Assembly (NCBI RefSeq): GCF_005146945.1
Contig: NZ_SWMS01000017.1
Location: 90,774 to 154,773, forward strand
DNA: 64,000 nt
Origin: Prauserella endophytica
Lineage (GTDB): Bacteria > Actinomycetota > Actinomycetes > Mycobacteriales > Pseudonocardiaceae
Direction: 5' to 3'
Under the pieces are notes generated by a model, which searched no databases, was not told where the DNA came from, and was given only the letters and a program-made list of their open reading frames with translations. Made by a program: the position numbers and the translations under genes. This document shows positions 43,214 to 51,226 of this stretch, in pieces (position 1 is the stretch's first letter; every line of letters starts with the position of its first letter).

Positions 43214-44247
43214 CCGCTGCGGCACCGCTGATCGAGTTCCAGGACGTCACAAAGACGTTCCGCACCGGCCGGGGCAGGCCGGTGACCGCGCTCGACGGCG
43301 TCACCCTCGGCATCGACGAGGGTGACGTCTTCGCGATCATCGGCTACTCCGGCGCAGGCAAGAGCACGCTCGTGCGGCTGATCAACGCGCTCGAGCCCGT
43401 CACGTCGGGCCGGGTGCTCGTCGACGGCACGGACCTGAGCACGCTTCGCGAGCGCGGGCTGCGGGAGGTGCGCCGCGGCATCGGCATGGTCTTCCAGCAG
43501 TTCAACCTGCTGCGCTCGCGGACGGTCTTCGGCAACGTCGCCTACCCGCTCAAGATCGCCGGCTGGGGCAAGGCCGCGCGGGAGAAGCGGGTCGCCGAGC
43601 TGCTCGGTTTCGTGGGGATCACCGACAAGGCTTGGCACTATCCCGGGCAGCTCTCGGGTGGCCAGCAGCAGCGGATCGGCATCGCGAGGGCGCTGGCGAC
43701 CAACCCGAAGATCCTGCTCGCCGACGAGTCCACGAGCTCGCTCGACCCCGAGACGACGAGCGAGGTGCTGCGGCTGCTCAAGCGGGTCAACACGGAACTC
43801 GGCGTGACGATCGTGGTGATCACGCACGAGATGGACGTCGTCAGGGAGATCGCCGACAAGGTCGCCGTCCTCGACTCCGGCCGGGTGGTCGAGCAGGGGC
43901 CGGTCGCCGACGTGTTCGCCTCGCCGAAGGAGGAGACGACGCGCCGGTTCGTCGAGACGGTGCTGCGCGACCAACCGCGCGGTGACGACCTCGCGCGCAT
44001 CCGTGAGCGGCACCGGGGGCGGCTCGTCGCCACGCGCGTCGGGGACGACCGGCGCATCGGGGCCGTGCTGTCGGACGCGCTCGGCAGGCACGGCGTGCGG
44101 TTCGAGCTGGTCTACGGCGGCATCAAGGAACTGGGCGGGCGCGCGTTCGGCGGGCTCACGCTGGAGCTGCTCGGCGAGGAGTCCGCCGTGGACGCTCTGG
44201 TGGCCGAGCTGCGCGAGGTGACCGAGGTCGAGGAGCTGGTGCCGTGA
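43210..44247 (+). CDS. metN: methionine ABC transporter ATPase
   Basis: 345 aa. Walker A GYSGAGKST, GIGMVFQQFNLLRSRTVFGNVAYPL, signature LSGGQQQRIGIARAL, Walker B ILLADESTSSLD and THEMDVVREI, all typical of MetN. The C-terminal ~90 residues (ARIRERHRGRLVATRVGDD...) form the NIL/ACT domain through which methionine inhibits transport. GTG start overlaps the metQ stop (GTGA). Confidence 0.95.
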   Translation: MTAAAPLIEFQDVTKTFRTGRGRPVTALDGVTLGIDEGDVFAIIGYSGAGKSTLVRLINALEPVTSGRVLVDGTDLSTLRERGLREVRRGIGMVFQQFNLLRSRTVFGNVAYPLKIAGWGKAAREKRVAELLGFVGITDKAWHYPGQLSGGQQQRIGIARALATNPKILLADESTSSLDPETTSEVLRLLKRVNTELGVTIVVITHEMDVVREIADKVAVLDSGRVVEQGPVADVFASPKEETTRRFVETVLRDQPRGDDLARIRERHRGRLVATRVGDDRRIGAVLSDALGRHGVRFELVYGGIKELGGRAFGGLTLELLGEESAVDALVAELREVTEVEELVP

Positions 44248-44900
44248 ACTGGGACCTGCTCGGACCGGTGCTGCTCGACGCGATCGGGCAGACGCTGTTC
44301 ATGGTCGTGGCGACGATGCTCGTCGGCGGTGTGCTCGGCCTCGGGCTCGGCATCCTGCTCTATACGACGCGGCCGGGCGGCATCCTCGCCAACCGCGTGG
44401 TGTTCACGGTGCTCAACGTGCTCGTCAACATCATCCGCCCGATCCCGTTCATCATCTTCATCACCGCGATCGGGCCGTTGACGATCAGCGTCGTCGGCAC
44501 CCAGCTGGGCACCACGGCGGCGACGTTCGCGCTCATCGTGGCCGCGACGTTCGGCATCTCCCGCATCGTGGAGCAGAACCTGGTGACGATCGACCCCGGC
44601 GTGATCGAGGCGGCGCGCGCGATGGGCGCGAGCCCGTGGCGGATCATCACCACGCTGCTCGTGCCGGAGGCGCTCGCGCCGCTGATCCTCGGCTACACGT
44701 TCGTCTTCGTCGCGGTGGTGGACATGACGGCCGTAGCCGGGGCGGTGGGTGGCGGCGGGCTGGGCGACTTCGCGATCGCCTACGGCTACCAGCGTTTCGA
44801 CTGGACCGTGACCGCGGTGGCCGTGGTGCTGATCGTCGTGCTCGTGCAGGCGGCGCAGTTCGCCGGGAACCGGCTGGCGCGCAAGGCGTTACGGCAGTGA
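44244..44900 (+). CDS. metI: methionine ABC transporter permease
   Basis: 218 aa, five predicted membrane helices. The EAA coupling loop is IEAARAMGASPWRIITTLLVPEALAPLI, and IIRPIPFIIFITAIGPLT and GAVGGGGLGDFAIAYGYQRFD are MetI hallmarks. GTG start overlaps the metN stop. Completes the metQNI operon. Confidence 0.95.
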   Translation: MNWDLLGPVLLDAIGQTLFMVVATMLVGGVLGLGLGILLYTTRPGGILANRVVFTVLNVLVNIIRPIPFIIFITAIGPLTISVVGTQLGTTAATFALIVAATFGISRIVEQNLVTIDPGVIEAARAMGASPWRIITTLLVPEALAPLILGYTFVFVAVVDMTAVAGAVGGGGLGDFAIAYGYQRFDWTVTAVAVVLIVVLVQAAQFAGNRLARKALRQ

Positions 44901-45030
44901 GCCCCTCGGCGGGGTGGCGAACCAGTTGACGGCGAGGAACGAGCCGGGTTCCTCGCGGTCGGCGCCGATGAACGCGCCCGGACGGGATGTCGTCGACACG
45001 GTAGGTGATCCCCGTGGCGATCAGGCTCAC
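44889..45030 (-). pseudogene. small frameshifted ORF (candidate relic)
   Basis: From the GTG at 45030 the frame reads SLIATGITYRVDDIPSG, then a one-base shift gives GAFIGADREEPGSFLAVN and WFATPPRG up to a TAA at 44889-44891. Joined, this is about 47 codons with natural-looking composition in both parts. It follows the SnoaL-like gene on the same strand. It could be a broken small gene or chance; no homologue is recognised. Confidence 0.25.
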
Positions 45031-45043
45031 GTCGCCGATCGTG

Positions 45044-45496
45044 TCACGGCGCGAGATCGGTCGCGGAGCGGAACGAGCCGTCCATGTAGAACGGCGTCGA
45101 CGTGTGCTCGTGGGTGATCCGCCACGCGCCGTCGATCCGCCGCAGGCACACGGTCGCGCGGTACCAGAGGTCGAAGCGTTCCCCGGACCCGCTCGGCACG
45201 GCCGACATCCGGTTGAGGCTGTGGCAGAAGGCGACGTCGCCGTCCACGGTGACGTCGAGGTCGCGGACCTCGGCGTCCACCGGGCCGTCGAACGTCGCCA
45301 GCCACGCGCGCACCGCGTCCGCGTCGAGCACCTCGGCGCCGGTGTGCCGCAGCGGCGGCGCGAGGTCGAACCTCACGGTGTCCGGCGTGTAGCGGGCGAC
45401 GAGCGTGTCGGCGTCGCCCGCGCGCAGCGCCGCGGTCTGCTCGGCGATCACGGCGCGGACCTCGGTCTCGGCCTGGCTCAGTACGGTGCTGCCCAT
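45044..45496 (-). CDS. SnoaL-like / NTF2-fold protein
   Basis: 150 aa from the ATG at 45496 (GAGGAGGA upstream). NTF2/SnoaL-fold pattern: VRAVIAEQTAALRAGDADTLVARYTPDTVRFD, VRDLDVTVDGDVAFCHSLNRM, VCLRRIDGAWRITHEHTSTPF. Such proteins are often associated with sigma factors or polyketide cyclases, but mostly have unknown roles. It is divergent from the DGPF/ECF pair, a frequent neighbourhood. Confidence 0.88.
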   Translation of the reverse strand: MGSTVLSQAETEVRAVIAEQTAALRAGDADTLVARYTPDTVRFDLAPPLRHTGAEVLDADAVRAWLATFDGPVDAEVRDLDVTVDGDVAFCHSLNRMSAVPSGSGERFDLWYRATVCLRRIDGAWRITHEHTSTPFYMDGSFRSATDLAP

Positions 45497-45614
45497 CGGG
45501 TCCTCCTCGGTCGGGGCACCCTCCCGCGGGTGCCGCTCACGGGGTTGTAGAAGCCGAAGCGGCGATTTCGACATCCATCGGTGAGAGAATTCGCGAGAGT
45601 TCCGGGAGGCATCG

Positions 45615-45986
45615 GTGAAGTACGTGATCCTGATCTACGGCAACCCCGCGTCGCGCGAGATCTGGTCCCGGCTCACGCCCGACCAGCGGCAGGAGGGGCT
45701 CGGCGCGTACGCCGCGCTGGACGCCGACCTCGCCGCGTCGGGGGAGATGATCGTGTCCGAGGCGCTGGCCGATCCGGCGAGGACCACCCGCGTCACGGTG
45801 CGCGAGGGCACGACGCTGACGAGCGACGGCCCGTTCGCCGAGGCGAAGGAGCTGCTGGCCGGGTTCTTCCTGGTGGACTGCGAGAGCACCGAGCGGGCCG
45901 TCGAGATCGCCGCGCGGGTGCCGGAGGCCGAGCTCGGCCTCGTGGAGGTGCGCCCCGTGGTGGAGCTCGACGAGCTGGCGGGGTGA
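45615..45986 (+). CDS. YciI-like (DGPF domain) protein
   Basis: 123 aa. KYVILIYGNPASREIW, TLTSDGPFAEAKELLAGFFLVDCES and the C-terminal VEVRPVVEL match the YCII-related DGPF family. GTG start with GGGAGGC upstream. The sigma-factor gene overlaps its stop, the standard partnership of ECF42 sigma factors with DGPF proteins. Its biochemical role is unclear. Confidence 0.93.
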   Translation: MKYVILIYGNPASREIWSRLTPDQRQEGLGAYAALDADLAASGEMIVSEALADPARTTRVTVREGTTLTSDGPFAEAKELLAGFFLVDCESTERAVEIAARVPEAELGLVEVRPVVELDELAG

Positions 45987-47194
45987 GCGAGCCCGTCGCC
46001 TTCGAGGGCCTGCTGCGCGAGCTGGCCCCGCGCGTCCTGGCCGTGCTCGTGCGCCGCTACGGCGGGTTCGACACGTGCGAGGACGCGGTGCAGGAGGCCT
46101 TGCTCTCCGCCGTGCGCCAGTGGCCTGCCGAGGGCGTGCCGGCCAACCCGATGGGCTGGCTGGTCACCACGGCGTCGCGCAGGCTGATCGAGCTGTGGCG
46201 CAACGAGTCGGCGCGCAGACGGCGCGAGGAGGTCGTGGCCGCGAGGGCGGTCCCCGAGCCCGAGCCCGCATCCGGCGTCGATGACACGCTCCCGCTGCTC
46301 ATGCTGTGCGCCCACCCCTCGCTGACCCCCGCATCGCAGGTGGCGCTGACGCTGCGGGCGGTCGGCGGGCTGACGACCGCGGAGATCGCGCGCGCGTTCC
46401 TCGTGCCGGAGGCGACCATCGCGCAGCGCATCAGCAGGGCCAAGCAGCGCATCAAGGCCTCCGGTGGCGAGTTCCGGCTGCCGCCCGAGGCCGAGCGGTC
46501 CGAGCGGCTCGGCGCGGTGCTGCACGTGCTGTACCTCGTCTTCAACGAGGGCTACACCGCCAGCTCGGGGGAGACGCTGCAGCGCGTGGAGCTGAGCGAG
46601 GAGGCGATCCGGCTCGCCCGGCAGCTGCACGAGCTCGTGCCCGGCGACGGCGAGGTGGCCGGGCTGCTCGCGCTGATGCTGCTCACCGACGCGCGGCGGC
46701 CCGCGCGCGCCCGCGACGACGGCACGCTCGTGCCGCTCGCCGAGCAGGACCGTTCGCGGTGGAACGCCGCGCTCATCGCGGAGGGCACGGAGCTGCTCAC
46801 CCGCACGCTCGAGCGGGCGCCGATCGGCCCATACCAGTTGCAGGCCGCGATCGCGGCGGTGCACGACGAGGCCGCGAGCGTCGAGGACACCGACTGGCGG
46901 CAGATCCTCACGTTGTACGACCTGCTGGAGAGCATCGCGCCGGGTCCGATGGTGACGCTCAACCGCGTCGTCGCGGTGGCGATGGTCCACGGCCCCGAGC
47001 GTGGCCTGCGCGAACTGGCGGACGCCGAAGGCGACCGGGCGCTGGCCGGGCACCACCGCGTCGACGCGGTCCGGGCGCACCTGCTCGAGCTGGCCGGCGA
47101 CACCGACGCCGCGCGAGACCACTACCGGAGGGCCGCGCGCCGCACGCTGAGCCTGCCCGAACGACGGTACCTGGAGGCCCGCGCCTCCCGGTGA
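45983..47194 (+). CDS. ECF42-type RNA polymerase sigma factor
   Basis: 403 aa. Region 2: RELAPRVLAVLVRRYGGFDTCEDAVQEALLSAVRQWP; region 4: LTLRAVGGLTTAEIARAFLVPEATIAQRISRAKQRI. A long C-terminal extension of about 220 residues (LYLVFNEGYTAS...RAARRTLSLPERRYLEAR), TPR-like, is the group's hallmark and replaces an anti-sigma factor in control. GTG overlaps the DGPF stop (GTGA). It is expected to drive transcription of its own DGPF-sigma operon. Confidence 0.95.
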   Translation: MSEPVAFEGLLRELAPRVLAVLVRRYGGFDTCEDAVQEALLSAVRQWPAEGVPANPMGWLVTTASRRLIELWRNESARRRREEVVAARAVPEPEPASGVDDTLPLLMLCAHPSLTPASQVALTLRAVGGLTTAEIARAFLVPEATIAQRISRAKQRIKASGGEFRLPPEAERSERLGAVLHVLYLVFNEGYTASSGETLQRVELSEEAIRLARQLHELVPGDGEVAGLLALMLLTDARRPARARDDGTLVPLAEQDRSRWNAALIAEGTELLTRTLERAPIGPYQLQAAIAAVHDEAASVEDTDWRQILTLYDLLESIAPGPMVTLNRVVAVAMVHGPERGLRELADAEGDRALAGHHRVDAVRAHLLELAGDTDAARDHYRRAARRTLSLPERRYLEARASR

Positions 47195-47250
47195 GACGCG
47201 AATCATGCTCGTTCCTTCCCCCTCCGCTGGTCGGCGGATTGCGCCCCGGG

Positions 47251-47297
47251 GGTGAACACAGGTTTACTTCAACGGGCGCGGTGAACAGAGGTTCACC
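47251..47297. promoter_or_regulatory. two GGTGAAC operator-like repeats before the MFS gene
   Basis: GGTGAACAGAGGTTCACC (47280-47297) is a perfect inverted repeat with 7-bp arms and a 4-base centre. GGTGAACACAGGTTTACT (47251-47268) is a near copy 29 bp upstream. They stand just before the MFS start and fit binding sites for the TetR regulator encoded after the MFS gene. Confidence 0.65.
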
Positions 47298-47335
47298 GCC
47301 GTCGTGTGCCTGCCGAGGGAAAGGGGAGCTCAGTC

Positions 47336-48784
47336 GTGGCCGCAAGGTCGTCCGCCGGGTCGAGAGCCGCGATCGGGGTGCTCGCGTCGTCGGGCATCGT
47401 GGTGTCGCTGATGCAGACGCTGGCGGTCCCGCTGCTGCCGGAGTTCCCCCGCCTGCTCGGCACCACGCCCTCCAACGCCGCGTGGCTGATCACCGCGACG
47501 CTGCTGACCGGGGCCGTGTTCGCGCCGGTGCTCGGCAGGCTCGGCGACATGTACGGCAAGCGGCGCATGCTGCTCGTCGCACTCGCCGCGATGGCCGTTG
47601 GCAGCGCGCTCGGCGCCGTGAGCAGCGAGTTCGTGGTGGTGCTCATCGCGCGCGGCCTCCAGGGCGTCGCGATCGGCGTGATCCCGCTCGGCATCAGCAT
47701 CATGCGCGACGAGCTGCCCCCTGAGCGGGTCGGCACCGGCATCGCCGTGATGAGCTCGACGCTGGGTGCCGGTGGTGCCGTCGGCCTGCCGCTGACCGGG
47801 CTCGTCGCCGAGCACGCCGACTGGCACTGGCTGTTCGCCGGTTCCGCGGTGTTCGCCGTGATCCAGATCGTGCTCGTGTGGCTGCTCGTGCCGGAGTCGC
47901 CGGTGCGCAGCGGCGGCCGGTTCGACGCCGTCGGCGCGATCGGGCTGTCGGCGGCGCTGCTGTGCCTGCTGCTGCCCGTGTCGCGCGGGACGGAGTGGGG
48001 CTGGGGCAGCCCGCTCGTGCTCGGCCTCTTCGGCGCCGCGCTCGTGCTCTTCCTCGCGTGGGGTTACTACGAGCTGCGCGTGCCCTCCTCGCCGCTGGTG
48101 AACCTGCGGGTGTCGGCGCGTCCCGCGGTGCTGCTGACGAACCTCGCCTCGGTGCTCATCGGCGTGGCGATGTTCGCCTCGTTCATGGTGAGCGCGCAGA
48201 TGCTGCAGGCGCCGAGCGGAACGGGGTATGGCTTCGACCTCTCGCTCATGCTCAGCGGCGTCGCGCTGCTGCCCGTCGGCTGCGCGATGGTGGCGTTCTC
48301 CCCGCTGTCGGCGAAGATGTCGGCCCGCTGGGGACCGGCCGTCACGATGGTCCTCGGCGTCGGCGTGCTCGCCGTCGGCAACCTCGCCCGCCCGCTGGTG
48401 CACTCGCCGCTCGCCGGGGTGATCGTGGTGGTCACCGTCACCGCGATCGGTGCGGCACTGGCCTACGGCGCCGTGCCCGCGCTCATCATGCGCGCCGTGC
48501 CGATGTCGGAGACGGCTGCGGCCAACAGCCTCAACGCGCTCGCCCGCTCCATCGGCACCTCCACGTGCAGCGCGATCGTCGCCACGGTGACGGCGGGCAT
48601 GGTGGTGCAGGTCGGCGGCCACGTCTATCCGTCGACGGACGCCTACACCGTCATCTTCGTGATCGCCGGTGGCGCCGCCGCGCTCGCCGGCGTGATCGGT
48701 CTGCTGACGCCGGGCCCGGGCAACGGCGCCGAGACCGCGACGGTGCCCTCCCGGGTGGCCGCCACCGCGGGCGGGTCGCGTTAG
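47336..48784 (+). CDS. MFS transporter (DHA2-type drug efflux)
   Basis: 482 aa from the GTG at 47336 (GGGGAG 7 bases upstream). About 14 membrane helices; the A-motif GRLGDMYGKRRML is between helices 2 and 3, and the motif-C-like GAGGAVGLPLTGL is in helix 5. Proton-driven export of drugs or metabolites is the family's role. Operator repeats upstream and a TetR gene 10 bases downstream suggest repression relieved by the pump's substrate. Confidence 0.9.
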   Translation: MAARSSAGSRAAIGVLASSGIVVSLMQTLAVPLLPEFPRLLGTTPSNAAWLITATLLTGAVFAPVLGRLGDMYGKRRMLLVALAAMAVGSALGAVSSEFVVVLIARGLQGVAIGVIPLGISIMRDELPPERVGTGIAVMSSTLGAGGAVGLPLTGLVAEHADWHWLFAGSAVFAVIQIVLVWLLVPESPVRSGGRFDAVGAIGLSAALLCLLLPVSRGTEWGWGSPLVLGLFGAALVLFLAWGYYELRVPSSPLVNLRVSARPAVLLTNLASVLIGVAMFASFMVSAQMLQAPSGTGYGFDLSLMLSGVALLPVGCAMVAFSPLSAKMSARWGPAVTMVLGVGVLAVGNLARPLVHSPLAGVIVVVTVTAIGAALAYGAVPALIMRAVPMSETAAANSLNALARSIGTSTCSAIVATVTAGMVVQVGGHVYPSTDAYTVIFVIAGGAAALAGVIGLLTPGPGNGAETATVPSRVAATAGGSR

Positions 48785-48793
48785 CCTTACGCG

Positions 48794-49366
48794 GTGTCCA
48801 CTCCGGAACGCCTCGCCACGGCGGCTCGCGACGCCTTCCTGACCCGCGCCGCCGTGCTGCAAGCCGCCCGGCGCCGGTTCTCGCTGCACGGCTACGCCGA
48901 CGTCAAGCTGCGGGACATCGCCGCCGACGCCGAGGTGAGCGCAGCGCTGGTGCTGAAGTACTTCGGAAGCAAGGAAGAGCTCTTCGCCGAGGCGTCCAGT
49001 TTCGAGGCCGACGCCGAGGTCCTGCTCGACTGCCCGCTGGAAGACCTCGGCGAGCACCTCGTGCGCACTCTGCTCGACTACCACGAGCGTACGCAGGCGG
49101 ATCCCTTGCTGCGCGCGCTGTTCACGTCGTCCCGCCCCGGTGGCGCGACGTTCCGGGAGAACTTCGAGCGACAGTTCGTCGCCGAGCTGAGCCGTCGTCT
49201 GGACGGTCCGGAACCCAGGCTGCGCGCCGAGCTCGTGTGCGCGCATCTGATCGGCCTCGGCGCGACGCGCCTCGTGCTGCGCATCGGCGCCGAACCGCGC
49301 GAGCGCGTGATCGCGAGGACGGCGCCGCTGCTCCAGGGCTGGATCGACGGCACCCAGCCCTTCTAG
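48794..49366 (+). CDS. TetR-family transcriptional regulator
   Basis: 190 aa. HTH: RAAVLQAARRRFSLHGYADVKLRDIAADAEVSAALVLKYFGSKEELFAEA (about 18-67). GTG start 10 bases after the MFS stop, probably co-transcribed. The C-terminal domain ends in a segment resembling TetR_C-type dimer helices (LVCAHLIGLGATRLVLRI). Likely autoregulates the pump operon through the repeats at 47251-47297. Confidence 0.92.
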   Translation: MSTPERLATAARDAFLTRAAVLQAARRRFSLHGYADVKLRDIAADAEVSAALVLKYFGSKEELFAEASSFEADAEVLLDCPLEDLGEHLVRTLLDYHERTQADPLLRALFTSSRPGGATFRENFERQFVAELSRRLDGPEPRLRAELVCAHLIGLGATRLVLRIGAEPRERVIARTAPLLQGWIDGTQPF

Positions 49367-49830
49367 GGCTCGGGGACGAGCGTGCCGAGGTCGATGCCGG
49401 GCCCGTTCTCGGCCTCGTCGATGTCCTCTTGAATGTCGGGCGCGATGTAGTCCGTCATCGGCGGGCGCGGCGCGGGTTCCATCGCCCGCTGCCTGGCGAT
49501 GTCGTCGCTGTCGCCGTCGCCGGTTCCGGCGGCGGGCACGGCAGGCTCCGGCTCCTCGGCCACGGCGTCCCCGGCCACCGGCACGGGTGCCGCGGTCACC
49601 GGGGGCGGCGGGGGAGGCGCCGGCTTCGCGGAAGGTGTGGCGAGCAGCTTCAGCTCCCTGACCTCGTCCAGATCCCGCACGGCCACGACGGACTCCGGCA
49701 CCGTGGCCTGCCGCGACGCGGGCGGCTCCGGCGTGGCGGTCTCCGTTGGCCAGAGCGTGATCGCGAGTGCCGCGGCGGGCACCGCGGCCGCGGCCGAGCC
49801 CAGCGAGATCCACAGCGTGCGCCTGCGCAT
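49363..49830 (-). CDS. hypothetical secreted or anchored Pro/Ala-rich protein
   Basis: 155 aa. N-terminal membrane segment LWISLGSAAAAVPAAALAITLW (about 6-27), then low-complexity Ala/Pro/Glu-rich sequence including PAPPPPPPV and an acidic tail. No domain recognised. It overlaps the TetR gene by 4 bases tail to tail. Upstream lies the palindromic insertion at 49866-50033. Confidence 0.65.
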   Translation of the reverse strand: MRRRTLWISLGSAAAAVPAAALAITLWPTETATPEPPASRQATVPESVVAVRDLDEVRELKLLATPSAKPAPPPPPPVTAAPVPVAGDAVAEEPEPAVPAAGTGDGDSDDIARQRAMEPAPRPPMTDYIAPDIQEDIDEAENGPGIDLGTLVPEP

Positions 49831-49865
49831 GGACGTACACCCTTCGTGTCGTTGTGGCGCCGAAC

Positions 49866-50033
49866 CTAGTGCCCCCGCCGGAAGTTCGCCGCATAATTCG
49901 GTGGATCCAGCTTCCCGCCGGCTGCGTTGCCGGTCCGCCCAAGTACGGCCCAGTACGAGGACGAACCGGCGCCTTGCCGGCGGAAACCTGGATCCACCGA
50001 CTCGAGCAACAGACTTCCGGCGGAGGACACTAG
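49866..50033. mobile_element. 168-bp palindromic MITE-like element flanked by CTAG
   Basis: The whole segment folds on itself about a centre near 49949. Matched arms are CTAGTG/CACTAG at the ends, CCGCCGGAAGT (49875-49885)/ACTTCCGGCGG (50013-50023), CGGTGGATCCAG (49899-49910)/CTGGATCCACCG (49988-49999), CCGCCGG/CCGGCGG, GCCGGT/ACCGGC and central GTAC/GTAC. CTAG at both ends could be a 4-bp target duplication of the YTAR type used by IS5-family elements. No coding sequence inside. It looks like a miniature inverted-repeat element; the transposase family is inferred. Confidence 0.7.
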
Positions 50034-50036
50034 CAG

Positions 50037-50099
50037 TCAGCCGTCCTTGACCAACTCGATGTCGGCGGTGGTGAATCGTTGGCGTAACGGGGCACTCAC
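50037..50099 (-). pseudogene. 20-codon gene stub next to the MITE-like element
   Basis: A GTG overlapping the saccharopine-dehydrogenase-like stop (GTGA) starts VSAPLRQRFTTADIELVKDG and then meets TGA at 50037-50039, 3 bases from the element end. The operonic overlap suggests that a longer gene once followed and was truncated when the element inserted. No continuation is recognisable left of the element. Confidence 0.35.
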
Positions 50100-51118
50100 C
50101 GCGTCGTTCTGGTGAGGACGCGCAGCCCGATCCTCTCCGGCAGCCCGGCGAACGCGGTCAGCTCGTCGAGATGGTGCACGCCGGGCGGCAGGCCGCGGCC
50201 GAGCAAGGTGTGCGCTACGTGCGCGGCCACGAGCCCGGTGACGTGGCCCTGGGCGTTGCCGGTGAGCGCGTAAGCGACGCGATGTCCGTTGTGGACGGCC
50301 TCCGCGGCGACAGCGAAGCCGTCCGATCCGAAGTGGACCTTGCCCGCCGCGGCCGTGAGCGCCCGCAGCACGTCCAGCCTGGCCGCCAGGCGCAGCAGCC
50401 CGGTGCGCCGCAGGGCGAACAGCAGGGTCGTCAGCACGCGCGAGTCCAGGCACAGCCTCGTGGTCACGTCGGTGACGCCGAGCGTGCGCCGGAGCGTGTA
50501 CTGGTCGGAGAACGGGAACGGGTGGGCCGTGCGGTGCCCGTACCCGGGCAGGAACACCCTGGCGGGGCCGCGGGCCGCTCGCTGCCGGGGCGCCACCAGC
50601 TGGGTGAGCGTCCAGCGCAGGGCGTCGGCACCGTGCTGCTCGCCCGCGCCAAGGAGAACGGTGACGTCGATGCGGTCGGCGCCGCCGAGGTCGCGGCACG
50701 CGCGCCCGGCGAGCACGTTGGTCAGGCCGGGTGCGAGCCCGACGCTGAGCACCGCGGTGGCGGCCGCTTCGAGGGCCGTCTCGGTCAGCTCCTCGGTGAG
50801 CGCCAGCAAGTGGTACGACGCGCCGACGTCCACCAGGTGCACGCCGTTGCTCAGGCAAGCGCGAGCGAGCGCGCCGTCGGAAGGCTCGACGCACAGCACC
50901 ACCACGCCCACGCCGTGCTCGGCGAGCAGTCGCTCGAACCCCTTCACGTCGGTGACGTCGAGCCCCGCCGCCGTGGCCCCCACCTGGTCGGCGAGCGCGC
51001 GGGCCCGACCGAGGTCGCGTCCCGCGCACACCACCCGTCCCGGTGACCACTCCGCGAGCGAGCGCGTGACGGTGGCGCCGACGGCGCCGTATCCACCGAC
51101 GACCAGAACGGTTCGCAT
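50096..51118 (-). CDS. saccharopine dehydrogenase-like NAD(P)-binding protein
   Basis: 340 aa from the ATG at 51118. Rossmann motif TVLVVGGYGAVGATVTRSLAEW (3-24), CAGRDLGRARALADQVGA, then VLCVEPSDGALARACLSNGVHLVDVGA as in saccharopine-dehydrogenase NADP-binding domains. The C-terminal half is a short version (FLPGYGHRTAHPFPFSDQYTL). Substrate unknown; not a lysine-pathway enzyme by context. The open frame continuing to 53878 is a shadow of the copper-ATPase gene. Confidence 0.88.
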   Translation of the reverse strand: MRTVLVVGGYGAVGATVTRSLAEWSPGRVVCAGRDLGRARALADQVGATAAGLDVTDVKGFERLLAEHGVGVVVLCVEPSDGALARACLSNGVHLVDVGASYHLLALTEELTETALEAAATAVLSVGLAPGLTNVLAGRACRDLGGADRIDVTVLLGAGEQHGADALRWTLTQLVAPRQRAARGPARVFLPGYGHRTAHPFPFSDQYTLRRTLGVTDVTTRLCLDSRVLTTLLFALRRTGLLRLAARLDVLRALTAAAGKVHFGSDGFAVAAEAVHNGHRVAYALTGNAQGHVTGLVAAHVAHTLLGRGLPPGVHHLDELTAFAGLPERIGLRVLTRTTR

Positions 51119-51177
51119 GCGCCTACTCAACACGGGAGAGGGGCTCGGGTCAAATACGGGCAGGGGGTACTTGCAAA

Positions 51178-51196
51178 TATACCCCCACGGGGTATA
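51178..51196. promoter_or_regulatory. CsoR-type copper operator
   Basis: Perfect inverted repeat TATACCCC / GGGGTATA with a 3-base centre, 31 bases upstream of the copper ATPase start. The TACCCC...GGGGTA pattern is the known CsoR recognition motif, so derepression by Cu(I) is expected. No csoR gene is in the window. Confidence 0.8.
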
Positions 51197-51226
51197 GTGG
51201 TGTGCGTTCGGCAAAGGGAGGTCGTC

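Noticed and set aside
48770..48793. Second iron box (GTTAGCCTTACGC) before the TetR gene
   Set aside because: Only about half of the consensus is present and part of it is the MFS stop codon; chance is likelier.
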